DNA of 60,447 nt from Candidatus Thioglobus sp. Lineage in GTDB: Bacteria; Pseudomonadota; Gammaproteobacteria; PS1; Pseudothioglobaceae. Each line of letters begins with the position of its first letter. Position 1 is the stretch's first letter. Below are positions 38,481-47,363 of the stretch, piece by piece. Under the pieces are notes generated by a model. That model was not told where the DNA came from and did no database searches. It was given only the letters and a program-made list of their open reading frames with translations. Both the position numbers and the translations under genes were made by a program. The stretch covers positions 1 through 60,447 of the forward strand of contig JABGQC010000005.1 in the NCBI GenBank assembly GCA_018644675.1. Reading direction: 5' to 3'.

Positions 38481-38684
38481 TTATGATTGGTAAGTAATTG
38501 CTGGAGCCATTTCGTTATCAACTTCTGCTAGATCTTTTTTGTAGTTCTCGTAGAAAGAACCTGCTGGCGGGCTAATCCACTCTTCGTATGAAAAGCCATT
38601 TTCAGCAGTGTGAAGTTTAAAAGTTTCTTGTAGAGCGATTTTCTTTGCGCTTAATTCGTTAGATCTTTGATCAGTTGCATCCAT
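38481..38684 (-). CDS. Uncharacterised 67-residue acidic protein
   Basis: I do not recognise this protein. It is acidic, has no signal peptide or membrane segment, and has a distinctive core: LQETFKLHTAENGFSYEEW followed by ISPPAGSFYENYKKDL. The ribosome site is strong (AGGAGATAGAC then ATG) and there is a TATAAT about 50 bases upstream with a partial -35. A dedicated terminator follows. That is the layout of a short, highly expressed single-gene transcript. It is divergent from hpf. Confidence 0.75.
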   Translation of the reverse strand: MDATDQRSNELSAKKIALQETFKLHTAENGFSYEEWISPPAGSFYENYKKDLAEVDNEMAPAITYQS

Positions 38685-38788
38685 GTCTATCTCCTGAATA
38701 TTTAAATGTATAAAAGCTTATATTATATACGCAAAAGTAATTTTGTGAGCCTTTTTATTTGTCTAAAAAACTGATAAATACACCAACC

Positions 38789-38817
38789 TTGTCAGGAAAG
38801 TTGTGCCACAATATAAG
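38789..38817 (+). promoter_or_regulatory. Promoter of hpf
   Basis: TTGTCA (38789-38794) and TATAAG (38812-38817) are separated by exactly 17 bases. Transcription would start near 38824, about 23 bases before the hpf ATG. Confidence 0.7.
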
Positions 38818-38846
38818 TGCATTTTATAACTAATAAAGGAGCGTAC

Positions 38847-39143
38847 ATGCAATTAAATATTTCTGGCCACCATCTTGACATTACGGATGCGATCAAGCAA
38901 CATTCTGAGGAAAAACTCGCTAAAATTAAACATCATTTTGATCATGTGATTAATATTAATATGATTTTAGAAATTGAAAAAGACACTCAAAAAGCAGAAG
39001 CCACTCTTCATGTGAGCGGTGCAGATTTATTTGCAAAGGCAGAGAGCGATGATATGTATGTTTCTATTGACCGAATGGTCAATAAGCTAGATGTTCAAAT
39101 TAGAAAGCACAAAGAAAAACTTAACGATCATAGGAAAAATTAG
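38847..39143 (+). CDS. hpf: Short ribosome hibernation promoting factor
   Basis: A 98-residue HPF/YfiA protein that binds the small ribosomal subunit and, in the short form, helps build inactive 100S dimers. The start at 38847 has AAAGGAG upstream and gives MQLNISGHHLDITDAI; the ten-codon longer frame begins inside the promoter. The pattern of FDHVININMILEIEKDTQKAEATLHV and a basic C-terminus (RKHKEKLNDHRKN) is typical. It lies alone here, not beside rpoN as in many relatives. Confidence 0.9.
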   Translation: MQLNISGHHLDITDAIKQHSEEKLAKIKHHFDHVININMILEIEKDTQKAEATLHVSGADLFAKAESDDMYVSIDRMVNKLDVQIRKHKEKLNDHRKN

Positions 39144-39193
39144 CAGACCTAGGGTTTAGTTTTTAAGTTTAATCAACAAGGAAAATAAAGTTA

Positions 39194-40546
39194 ATGTCAG
39201 AAGTTGAAAATACTTCTTTCGAAGAGTGCCTCCAAAGATTAATGACATCTTTGGAGGCCTCTTTGTATGAAGAAGCTAGCGCTCAACTGTCCGATTTGCA
39301 CTCGGCTGAAATTGCTCGCCTATTGGAAAGTGTACCACCTAAGGACAGGGTTAAACTTTGGTTAAATATTGATAGCGCCACTCAAGGTGATATTCTAAAA
39401 GACTTAAGCGAAGATGTTTTGTCTCAACTACTTAACGAAATGAGTGTTGATGGCATTGTTAAAGCGACAGAAGGTTTGGACATGGATGACTTGGCAGATA
39501 TTGTGCCAGAGTTGCCAGAATCTGCTTTACATAATTTACTACTAACCTTGGATCACAAGCATCGAGACCATCTTAAACAGGTGCTATCCTACCCAGAAGA
39601 TTCAGCGGGTGGACTGATGAATATCGACATCATTACCGTGCGTGATGATGTCAATGTGCGCACAGTGATTAGATACTTGCGCCTATTAAAAGAAATGCCA
39701 ATTGATACCGATCAGGTGTTTGTGGTGGATAGAACCTATAAATACATTGGCTCTATCCATATTTCTACTTTGCTAACGAATGAAGCTGAGCAAAGCATTA
39801 AGCCTTTAATTAATAAAGATCTTAAACCAATTTTAGCCACTACGTCTGAGAGTGATGTGGCCAGTTTATTTGAACAAAGAGATTTGATTTCAGCGCCAGT
39901 AGTTGATGATAATAATCAGCTAATTGGGCGTATTACTATTGATGACGTGGTTGATGTTATTAGAGATGAAGCAGAGCACTCGGTAATGTCAATGGCAGGA
40001 CTTGACGAGGAAGATGACGTCTTTGCACCGGTGATTGAAAGTACGAAAAGTCGTAGTATTTGGCTAGGGGTTAACTTAATCACGGTATTTGTTGCAGTGT
40101 TTTTTATAGGATTATTTGAGGCCACCCTGCAAGAGAAGATTGCTCTAGCTGTTTTAATGCCGGTAGTAGCCTCTATGGGTGGCATTGCTGGCACACAAAC
40201 CTTAATCTTAGTAACTCGTGGTATTGCCACCGGTAGGGTAACAACCTCAAACCTTAAGGTATTAATGAGTAAAGAGGTAGCCATTGGTTTTTTAAATGGC
40301 ATTCTGTGGTCGGTGGTGATTGGCTTAGCAACTTACGTATGGTTTGCGGACTTAACACTCAGTTTGGTGATTGCGTCAGCCATAGTTGTTAATTTAATTT
40401 TTGCTGCTTTTTCAGGCGCCTTCCTACCATCTTTACTTATTAAGTTTAAAATTGACCCGGCACTTGCAGGCGGCGTAATTTTAACTACCATTACTGATGT
40501 GATTGGCTTTGTTGCGTTTTTAGGCTTGGCTTCGCTAGTCATATAA
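39194..40546 (+). CDS. mgtE: Magnesium transporter MgtE
   Basis: MgtE is a homodimeric inner-membrane magnesium channel. The 450 residues show, in order, the acidic superhelical N domain (about 10-130), a CBS pair (about 135-255; YPEDSAGGLMNIDIITV and VVDDNNQLIGRITIDDVVDV) and five C-terminal membrane helices from about 285. The pore motif region is PVVASMGGIAGTQTLILVTRGIA. The N and CBS domains gate the pore in response to internal magnesium. Confidence 0.95.
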   Translation: MSEVENTSFEECLQRLMTSLEASLYEEASAQLSDLHSAEIARLLESVPPKDRVKLWLNIDSATQGDILKDLSEDVLSQLLNEMSVDGIVKATEGLDMDDLADIVPELPESALHNLLLTLDHKHRDHLKQVLSYPEDSAGGLMNIDIITVRDDVNVRTVIRYLRLLKEMPIDTDQVFVVDRTYKYIGSIHISTLLTNEAEQSIKPLINKDLKPILATTSESDVASLFEQRDLISAPVVDDNNQLIGRITIDDVVDVIRDEAEHSVMSMAGLDEEDDVFAPVIESTKSRSIWLGVNLITVFVAVFFIGLFEATLQEKIALAVLMPVVASMGGIAGTQTLILVTRGIATGRVTTSNLKVLMSKEVAIGFLNGILWSVVIGLATYVWFADLTLSLVIASAIVVNLIFAAFSGAFLPSLLIKFKIDPALAGGVILTTITDVIGFVAFLGLASLVI

Positions 40547-40571
40547 GGTTTTAATCTAATTAAGCTACATC

Positions 40572-41453
40572 ATGCCCTTTGTACTAAAAAAATATAAGGC
40601 CATTCAAGGTAAAAAAATTCAACATTTTTTACTTGATGAAGCTGGCTTATCTGCCTCTAAGTCGCAAAAACTTTTGTCTAAAAAAAGAGTGTTTGACGAT
40701 GAGCAAAACCCCTTGGATAATGGCCAGGTAATTACTGGTGAATATATCCAGGTGGCCGTTTTTGAAGGTCATACAAGAGGATTGAAGCCCATCTTTGAGG
40801 TTGAGGATTTTGCTGTTTTTGACAAACCCTCAGGCATTATGGTACATCCAACGCGAAAAGAGACGCCATATTGCTTGTTAGATGAGGTTAGGTATCACTT
40901 TGGAGAGGAGGCAAGTTTGGCACATCGTATTGATGCGCAGACTTCTGGCTTGGTACTGGTGGCTAAAAATAAGCAATCCAGCACCGTACTAAAAACTATG
41001 TTCGAGCATAGAGAATATAACAAGCAATATTTAGCGCTGGTGAGCGGACAAATAAAATCCAATATAACAATCGACAAGCCAATTGCAAAGGCGCAGAGTG
41101 TCATTAGAATGAAAATGACCTGCGAAATACCTACCGGGAAACGCTCAAAAACCCATATAGAGCCTTTAGAGTTTAACAGAGAGAATAATACAACTTTGGT
41201 TAAAGCTATGCCTGTTACCGGCCGTCAGCATCAAATAAGAGTGCACCTAGAATCAATTGGTCATCCGATTTTGGGCGATCCAATCTACGGTGTTAGTGAA
41301 AAAATAGCTAATGATTATCTATGTAAAAATTTATCTGTAGAAGGCAGACTTAAGTTAACAGGTGCAGAAAGACTTATGCTGCACGCTAATAATTTATCGT
41401 TTTACTATAAAGACAAAGAATATGATATTAGCTCAAAATTTAGAAAATTTTAA
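40572..41453 (+). CDS. RluA-family pseudouridine synthase
   Basis: A 293-residue enzyme that turns uridine to pseudouridine in rRNA or tRNA. It has an N-terminal S4-like RNA-binding domain (about 15-65) and the catalytic Asp121 in HRIDAQTSGLVLVAKN, where most relatives have HRLD. ALVSGQI and PVTGRQHQIRVHLESIGHPILGDPIYG follow. RluC/D-type substrate specificity cannot be assigned. The last five codons and stop are part of a 17-bp stem-loop. Confidence 0.88.
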   Translation: MPFVLKKYKAIQGKKIQHFLLDEAGLSASKSQKLLSKKRVFDDEQNPLDNGQVITGEYIQVAVFEGHTRGLKPIFEVEDFAVFDKPSGIMVHPTRKETPYCLLDEVRYHFGEEASLAHRIDAQTSGLVLVAKNKQSSTVLKTMFEHREYNKQYLALVSGQIKSNITIDKPIAKAQSVIRMKMTCEIPTGKRSKTHIEPLEFNRENNTTLVKAMPVTGRQHQIRVHLESIGHPILGDPIYGVSEKIANDYLCKNLSVEGRLKLTGAERLMLHANNLSFYYKDKEYDISSKFRKF

Positions 41454-41478
41454 GAATAAGCTAAAATTTTCTAAATTT
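41436..41478. repeat. 17-bp AU-only stem-loop spanning a stop codon
   Basis: AAATTTAGAAAATTTTA (41436-41452) is the exact reverse complement of 41462-41478, with a 9-base loop. The left arm encodes the C-terminal KFRKF of the pseudouridine synthase and its TAA starts inside it. Each arm has a single G-C pair. It could act as a convergent-gene terminator or 3' stability element between this gene and the oppositely oriented phosphohexomutase. Confidence 0.75.
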
Positions 41479-41577
41479 ACGAATAAAAAATCCATAAATT
41501 AACGGTAAATAGAGAAAAATGTCATTTTTTAAGCTGTAAATTGATTGTTTTTATAAAAATTTCGGAAATAATGCAAA

Positions 41578-42951
41578 TCAGAAGTCTTTAGTGGAAATAT
41601 CGTTAGCCTTTAGCCAAATTCTGAATTTTTCTTGAATTTCTTTCAGTGTTTTTTCGTTATCCGCTTCAAAACGTAATACTAGGCAAGGGGTGGTGTTTGA
41701 TGGGCGAACCAAGCCCCAGCCATTTGGATAATCAGCACGAACACCATCAATAGTAGTAATTTGTGCACCTTCAAAACTTACATTTTCAGCCAGTTTATCC
41801 ATGGCTTTAAATTGATCACCTTGCTCGTCAAAATGAATGTTAATCTCAGGCGTGTTAATACTATCGGGCAAATCGGCAAAAACTTCGGCGCAGGTTTTAT
41901 CTGTTTTTGAGAGTATTTCCAGTAGGCGTGCACCGGTATAAAGTGCATCATCAAAACCGTACCAGCGTTCTTTAAAGAAAATATGGCCGCTCATTTCACC
42001 ACCTAAAGCTGCGCCAGTTTCTTTGAGTTTGGCCTTAATGAAGCTATGCCCTGTACGCGACATAATTGGCTCACCACCGTGCTCGGAAATGTCTTTTGGA
42101 AGTAGAGAGGAGCACTTAACATCAAACACGATTTTGGCACCTGGATTGCGTTCAAGAATGTCTCTTGAATAGAGAATCATTTGTCGGTCTGCCCAAATAA
42201 CATTACCTTTGTTGTCAATAAGCCCAAGTCGGTCGCCATCACCATCAAAGGCAAAGCCCATGTCTGCTCCAGTATCAATCACTTCTTTAATAATATCTTC
42301 TAGATTGTGCAGCTTAGAAGGATCGGGGTGATGATTGGGAAAGTTGCCATCAATTAGGCAAAATAATTTAGTCACCTTAGCGCCCAGTGCTTCAAATAAT
42401 TTCGGCGCGATATTGCCCGCAACACCGTTGCCACAATCCACCACAATGTTGAGAGGTTTGTCGAGCTTGATGTCGGACTTAACTCGATCAATATAGTCTT
42501 GTTCAATGTCAACCTTGGTTGAGGTGCCGTGACCTGATTTAAAGTCCTGATTTTGAATGCGTTGGTAAAGTTCTTGGATACGATCACCTGATAGAGTTTC
42601 GCCAGCGATCATGATTTTAAAGCCGTTGTACTCAGGTGGGTTGTGCGAGCCGGTGATCATAACGCCACTGCTTGCAGCTTTTGTGTAAGTAGAAAAATAC
42701 ACCAGTGGAGTTGGTACCATACCAATATCGACCACATGACAGCCGCTTTCCTTCAAGCCAGATTTTAAAGATTCCATTAAATCAGGCCCACTTAATCGCC
42801 CATCTCGACCAACCACTACACCACGCTCACCTTGGGCGATGGATTCACTGCCGATAGCCATTCCGATCAGCTTAACAGCTTCAGGAGTTAGGTCTTTTTC
42901 AACAATACCACGAATATCGTAGGCTTTAAAGATTGATGGTGAGATGCTCAT
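41578..42951 (-). CDS. algC: Phosphomannomutase/phosphoglucomutase (AlgC-like)
   Basis: A bifunctional alpha-D-phosphohexomutase of 457 residues that interconverts glucose or mannose 1- and 6-phosphates for polysaccharide and LPS core synthesis. The N-terminus FKAYDIRGIVEKDLTPE is typical. The phosphoserine is Ser102 in GVMITGSHNPPEYNGFK, the metal site is FAFDGDGDRLGL, the sugar loop is GGEMSGHIFF, and the C-terminal phosphate site is VRPSNTTPCLVLRFE. The dual activity is inferred from similarity to Pseudomonas AlgC. It is divergent from rseC. Confidence 0.9.
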   Translation of the reverse strand: MSISPSIFKAYDIRGIVEKDLTPEAVKLIGMAIGSESIAQGERGVVVGRDGRLSGPDLMESLKSGLKESGCHVVDIGMVPTPLVYFSTYTKAASSGVMITGSHNPPEYNGFKIMIAGETLSGDRIQELYQRIQNQDFKSGHGTSTKVDIEQDYIDRVKSDIKLDKPLNIVVDCGNGVAGNIAPKLFEALGAKVTKLFCLIDGNFPNHHPDPSKLHNLEDIIKEVIDTGADMGFAFDGDGDRLGLIDNKGNVIWADRQMILYSRDILERNPGAKIVFDVKCSSLLPKDISEHGGEPIMSRTGHSFIKAKLKETGAALGGEMSGHIFFKERWYGFDDALYTGARLLEILSKTDKTCAEVFADLPDSINTPEINIHFDEQGDQFKAMDKLAENVSFEGAQITTIDGVRADYPNGWGLVRPSNTTPCLVLRFEADNEKTLKEIQEKFRIWLKANDISTKDF

Positions 42952-42995
42952 AAGTTGCTAAAATAGTGGTCAATAAGTAGTCTATTTTAAGCGTA

Positions 42996-43373
42996 ATGAA
43001 AGAAAAATTTGAAGTAATCGAAATCGAAAGTGATACCATGGTGTTAAAAGTGAATCGCTCTGGCGGTTGTCATAGTTGTTCTGCTAATAGTGGATGCGGA
43101 ACTGGCATACTTGCAAGTGCTTTTGGTCATGCAACAACGTTTAATAAGCCGTTAAAACCTGGCGTTGTTGTTGGAGATTTTGTCACTATGCAAATTTCTT
43201 CAAAAGAATTATTCTACAGAGCATTTCAATTATATATATTGCCGTTATTGGCGCTTTTTGCTGGCGCTTTAATTGCTATTGAGCTTTTTCCAGGCAATGA
43301 GTTGTGGCAAATTGGCTTTGGATTTACAGGCTTTATGGGTGCAATGTTGTTTACAAAGTATTTTCTAAAGTAA
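42996..43373 (+). CDS. rseC: RseC/SoxR-reducing-system family membrane protein
   Basis: A 125-residue inner-membrane protein with an N-terminal Cys cluster (Cys25, Cys28, Cys34 in GGCHSCSANSGCG) and two membrane helices (about 72-92 and 98-118). RseC-family proteins help reduce SoxR or modulate sigma-E; the cluster suggests redox function. There is no rpoE or rse gene in the window, so the sigma-E link is not supported by context here. Confidence 0.88.
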   Translation: MKEKFEVIEIESDTMVLKVNRSGGCHSCSANSGCGTGILASAFGHATTFNKPLKPGVVVGDFVTMQISSKELFYRAFQLYILPLLALFAGALIAIELFPGNELWQIGFGFTGFMGAMLFTKYFLK

Positions 43374-43430
43374 AGTTTCAAGGACATGTAATTTTGGGAT
43401 AATTAATCTATTTTATAAAAATATCACATT

Positions 43431-46079
43431 ATGAATAATCAAGACGTAGATCCAGCTGAAACCCTGGAATGGTTAGAGGCTTTTAGATCTGTTGCTCGCT
43501 TTGAAGGCGAAGACCGAGCTAAATTTATCCTTAATCAGCTAACTGATATGGCGCACCATGAAGGTATGGAATTGCCAACAGGTGTTAATACAGCGTACTT
43601 AAATAGTATCACCAAGGACAGAGAGATTGCTACTGATATTGAAGTTGATATTGAAGCAAGAATTTCAGCCATGGTTAGGTGGAACGCAATGGTAATGGTA
43701 GTTAAAGCTAACCAACTGCCATATGAGTTAGGCGGACATATTGCCTCATTTGCTTCATCAGCTACTTTATACGAAGTGGGTTTTAACCATTTTTATCGCG
43801 GACCTGACGCAGATCAAGGTGCAGATTTGATTTTTTTCCAAGGCCATATTTCTCCAGGTATTTATTCACGTGCTTTTTTAGAAGGTCGTATTACTGAGGA
43901 GCAAATGTTAAAGTTTCGTCAAGAATCCGGTGAGGGCGGTTTGAGTTCTTATCCACACCCATGGTTAATGCCAGATTTTTGGCAATTTCCAACAGTATCT
44001 ATGGGTCTAGGGCCAATTATGGCCATTTATCAAGCGCGCTTTATGAAGTATCTTCATCACCGTGAAATTAAGCAAACAGACAAACGCACTGTTTGGGCTT
44101 ACTTGGGTGATGGTGAAACTGATGAGCCAGAATCACTTGGTGCTATTTCCATGGCAGGGCGTGAAAAATTAGACAACCTTATTTTTGTTGTTAACTGTAA
44201 TCTTCAACGCCTTGATGGACCTGTTCGTGGTAATGGAAAAATCATTCAAGAACTAGAAGGTATGTTCCGTGGTGCAGGCTGGAATGTAATTAAAGTAGTT
44301 TGGGGCGGAAAGTGGGATGAGCTATTTGCCAAAGATACCAACGGCTTACTTAAAAAACGTATGGAAGAAGTGGTTGATGGTGAATACCAGGCTTACAAGG
44401 CAAAAGATGGTGCTTATGTGCGCGAACATTTCTTTGGAAAATACCCTGAGTTGCTCGCTATGGTTGAACACATGACTGATGATGAGATTTATCGTCTTGA
44501 TCGTGGTGGACATGATCCATATAAAGTATTCCAAGCTTATCATGCAGCTAAAGCTTGTAGTGACAAGCCAACCGTTATCCTGGCTAAAACCGTTAAAGGT
44601 TACGGCATGGGTGAAGCAGGTGAAGGGCAAAACACCACACACTCACAGAAAAAATTGGGCCTTAAACAGGTTGAGCGTTTTGCAAAACGCTTCAATGTTC
44701 CGGTAACTGAGAGTGATGTTAAGGAGTTAAATTTCTACAAGCCAGCAGATGACAGTGCAGAGATGCAATACATGAAGCAAAAACGTCAGAAATTGGGCGG
44801 TTCTTTACCAGTGAGATCTTTTAATTTAGAGACAATCAAAGCGCCAGAGTTAAGTGTGTTTGATGCACTACTTAAGTCTAGTGGTGATCGTGAAATGTCA
44901 ACCACAATGGCACTTAATCGCATCATGACCTTATTGGTTCGTGATAAGCAATTAGGCCCTAAGATTGTACCTATTGTTCCAGATGAAGCGCGTACGTTTG
45001 GTATGGAAGGTTTATTTAGACAGTTGGGTATCTATTCAGCTTCGGGTCAGCTTTATCAGCCAGAAGACTCTGATAAAGTCATGTGGTATAAGGAAGATAA
45101 AAAAGGCCAAGTATTGCAAGAAGGCATTAATGAAGCAGGCGCAATTTCTGATTGGATTGCTGCTGCTACTTCATACGCAACGCATGACATTACCATGATC
45201 CCGTTCTATATCTATTACTCCAAGTTTGGCTTCCAACGAGTGGGTGATTTGGCTTGGGCAGCGGGTGATATGCAAGCTAAAGGCTTCTTAGTGGGTGGTA
45301 CAGCAGGACGAACTACACTTAATGGTGAAGGTTTACAACATCAAGATGGTGACTCTCACTTGGTGGCAAATACCATTCCAAATTGTGTGTCGTATGATCC
45401 GGCATATGCGTTTGAGTTGGCTGTGATTGTGCGTAGTGGTTTAGAAAGAATGTATGAGAAAAATGAAAATATCTTCTATTACATTACAACAATGAACGAA
45501 CTTTACACGCATCCTGAAATGCCAGAAAATGCTGAACAAGGTATTATCAAAGGTATGTACGCACTTAAAACTGTGGGCACAGGTGATAAGCAGGTTCAAT
45601 TAATGGGTTCGGGAACGATTCTTCGAGAAGTGGAAGTTGCTGCTCAAATGTTGGCAGATGACTGGGATGTGAAATCAGATGTTTGGTCAGTAACTAGTTT
45701 TAATGAACTTACGCGCGAGGCTCAAGCCATTGACCGTGTCAATCGATTTACAACAGATGCACCAAAAGTACCTTACATTACTCAATGTTTAGAAAATGCT
45801 AAAGGCCCAGTTATTGTAGCCACTGATTACATGAGAAATCATGCTGAGCAGGTACGAAAATATGTGCCAAGTCGTTATGAAGTTCTAGGTACAGATGGAT
45901 TTGGCCGCTCTGATTCACGTGCTGCACTTAGGAGCTTTTTCGAGGTTGATGCCAGTTATGTTGTGCTTGCCTCTTTAAAGGCTTTGGTTGACGAAGGTGA
46001 AATGGATGCGTCAGTTGTTGCACAAGCTGTTGAAAAATACGGTATAAATATCAACAAGCCAAACCCAATGGTTGTGTAA
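43431..46079 (+). CDS. aceE: Pyruvate dehydrogenase E1 component, homodimeric
   Basis: AceE decarboxylates pyruvate on ThDP and passes the acetyl group to E2 lipoyl domains. The 882 residues are close to E. coli (887). The ThDP motif runs from AYLGDGETDEPESLGAIS to FVVNCNLQRLDGPVRGNG. HISPGIYSRAFLEGR and the C-terminal TDGFGRSDSRAALRSFFEVD are family signatures. The partner genes aceF and lpd, usually next to it, are not in the window; the next gene is a HopJ-family gene. The promoter region includes a TATAAA about 16 bases before the ATG. Confidence 0.97.
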   Translation: MNNQDVDPAETLEWLEAFRSVARFEGEDRAKFILNQLTDMAHHEGMELPTGVNTAYLNSITKDREIATDIEVDIEARISAMVRWNAMVMVVKANQLPYELGGHIASFASSATLYEVGFNHFYRGPDADQGADLIFFQGHISPGIYSRAFLEGRITEEQMLKFRQESGEGGLSSYPHPWLMPDFWQFPTVSMGLGPIMAIYQARFMKYLHHREIKQTDKRTVWAYLGDGETDEPESLGAISMAGREKLDNLIFVVNCNLQRLDGPVRGNGKIIQELEGMFRGAGWNVIKVVWGGKWDELFAKDTNGLLKKRMEEVVDGEYQAYKAKDGAYVREHFFGKYPELLAMVEHMTDDEIYRLDRGGHDPYKVFQAYHAAKACSDKPTVILAKTVKGYGMGEAGEGQNTTHSQKKLGLKQVERFAKRFNVPVTESDVKELNFYKPADDSAEMQYMKQKRQKLGGSLPVRSFNLETIKAPELSVFDALLKSSGDREMSTTMALNRIMTLLVRDKQLGPKIVPIVPDEARTFGMEGLFRQLGIYSASGQLYQPEDSDKVMWYKEDKKGQVLQEGINEAGAISDWIAAATSYATHDITMIPFYIYYSKFGFQRVGDLAWAAGDMQAKGFLVGGTAGRTTLNGEGLQHQDGDSHLVANTIPNCVSYDPAYAFELAVIVRSGLERMYEKNENIFYYITTMNELYTHPEMPENAEQGIIKGMYALKTVGTGDKQVQLMGSGTILREVEVAAQMLADDWDVKSDVWSVTSFNELTREAQAIDRVNRFTTDAPKVPYITQCLENAKGPVIVATDYMRNHAEQVRKYVPSRYEVLGTDGFGRSDSRAALRSFFEVDASYVVLASLKALVDEGEMDASVVAQAVEKYGININKPNPMVV

Positions 46080-46112
46080 TTAACAAAGACTGATAAAACA
46101 AGGAGAATAGGT

Positions 46113-46451
46113 GTGACCCAAGAAGAGTATATAGAAGAGTTAAGATCAGGCGCAAAAATGCGATTTGAGGACTTGATTGAGCTAATTGAAGATGACTATG
46201 ATTACACACCAGCAAGCTTTAGTAATGGCGAAGTTGAAAATTCTATTGACGAAAACCAGGGAAGTGCCAAGTTGTTTTGTTTTGCCGCAGTCCATCAGTT
46301 AACTCAGCTAGAAACACTACATTGTTTTGGGCAATATTATCAAGATGTGTTAAATACACCCGAGGGTGATTCCCATGCAAATATTCGAAATTTTATGACT
46401 TATGGTTGGGAGGGGTTGAAGTTTGACTCACCTGTTTTAAGTCGTAAATAA
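46113..46451 (+). CDS. HopJ-family protein
   Basis: A 112-residue protein matching HopJ, a family first named for a Pseudomonas type III effector but common in free-living bacteria with no such system. The pattern YDYTPASFSNGEVENSIDENQGS, KLFCFAAVHQLTQLETLHCFGQYY and DSHANIRNFMTYGWEGLKF is typical. The function is unknown. AGGAG lies about 10 bases before the GTG start. It follows aceE by 33 bases, probably in the same transcript, and ends in a terminator. Confidence 0.85.
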   Translation: MTQEEYIEELRSGAKMRFEDLIELIEDDYDYTPASFSNGEVENSIDENQGSAKLFCFAAVHQLTQLETLHCFGQYYQDVLNTPEGDSHANIRNFMTYGWEGLKFDSPVLSRK

Positions 46452-46461
46452 GATCTTGTTT

Positions 46462-46491
46462 AAATACCGCCTTTATAGGCGGTATTTTTTT
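46462..46491. terminator. Bidirectional terminator after the HopJ gene
   Basis: AAATACCGCC (46462-46471) pairs with GGCGGTATTT (46478-46487) around loop TTTATA, followed by Ts to 46491. The stop codon of the convergent DMT transporter gene lies in the loop, so one element serves both genes. Confidence 0.85.
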
Positions 46492-47354
46492 AAGATTTTT
46501 TCGCCATATTCATAGAGGGATAGGCCTAATAGCACCAAACTAATGCCACCGATCTGAGAACTGGTTAATTGTTCATTATTAAATGCAGAGCCTAATAGTA
46601 GGGCGAATATGGGTGTTATTAAAGGCACAATACCAACCACACGAACATTGGCGTGCTTGATCAAATAGTAATAAGACATAAAGCCAATCACTGAGCCGAA
46701 AAAAGCCAGATATCCAATTGATAACGCCGCTTTTAAACTGGTGTTGGGAATTTCTCCGCCTAGTATTAACCAGCTAATAATAAAAAGGGGTACGCTCACG
46801 ATTAGTGCACCTGTGGTTGTTTCTAATGCAGAGACATGCGCATTAATTTTTTTGAGTTTAACAGAGATAAATGCCTGAAATATCATGGCCAAGGTAACAC
46901 TGGCCAAACCTGTTAGTAGAGTTTCAGCAAATACAAATGAGTGGTTAAAAATCATAAAAAGCCCAGACAGTCCAAGCAAAAGCCCAGTCATCTTGCTTAG
47001 CGAGAAAAATTCTTCTTTAAGTAAAATAAGGGCAAACACGCCAGTAATAATGGGCGTTAGTCCGAAAACAACAGATATTAGTCCTGATGGAATGCTTAGA
47101 GCTGAGTAATAAACTAAACTCATGGTGATATAGATGCCTACGCCAGCATACAGATAATTTGTTAAGGCTTGTTTGTGTCGTGAGAGTTTCTGTTGTTTGA
47201 ATAAGAGTATCAAGATGCAAAGCATCAAGCCGATGAACATTCTACTGGCCACACTAAAGCTGAAACTTGAGCCAAGGGTTGACCACTGTATGGCAAGTGG
47301 TGTGGTTGACCAAATAGCAACGACAGATAAGAACACCCAGTAGACTAATTTCAT
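46473..47354 (-). CDS. EamA-family (DMT) transporter
   Basis: A 293-residue inner-membrane protein with ten predicted hydrophobic helices in two EamA halves (for example SIPSGLISVVFGLTPIITGVFALILLKE and RVVGIVPLITPIFALLLGSAFNNEQLT). Such carriers usually export amino acids or metabolites; the substrate is unknown. It follows roxA with a short gap on the minus strand, and its end lies within the terminator shared with the HopJ gene. Confidence 0.85.
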   Translation of the reverse strand: MKLVYWVFLSVVAIWSTTPLAIQWSTLGSSFSFSVASRMFIGLMLCILILLFKQQKLSRHKQALTNYLYAGVGIYITMSLVYYSALSIPSGLISVVFGLTPIITGVFALILLKEEFFSLSKMTGLLLGLSGLFMIFNHSFVFAETLLTGLASVTLAMIFQAFISVKLKKINAHVSALETTTGALIVSVPLFIISWLILGGEIPNTSLKAALSIGYLAFFGSVIGFMSYYYLIKHANVRVVGIVPLITPIFALLLGSAFNNEQLTSSQIGGISLVLLGLSLYEYGEKILKKYRL

Positions 47355-47363
47355 GAGGTTTGA

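Noticed and set aside
46113..46451. HopJ gene as evidence of a type III secretion system or pathogen
   Set aside because: HopJ-family proteins are common in free-living bacteria, and no secretion genes are in the window.
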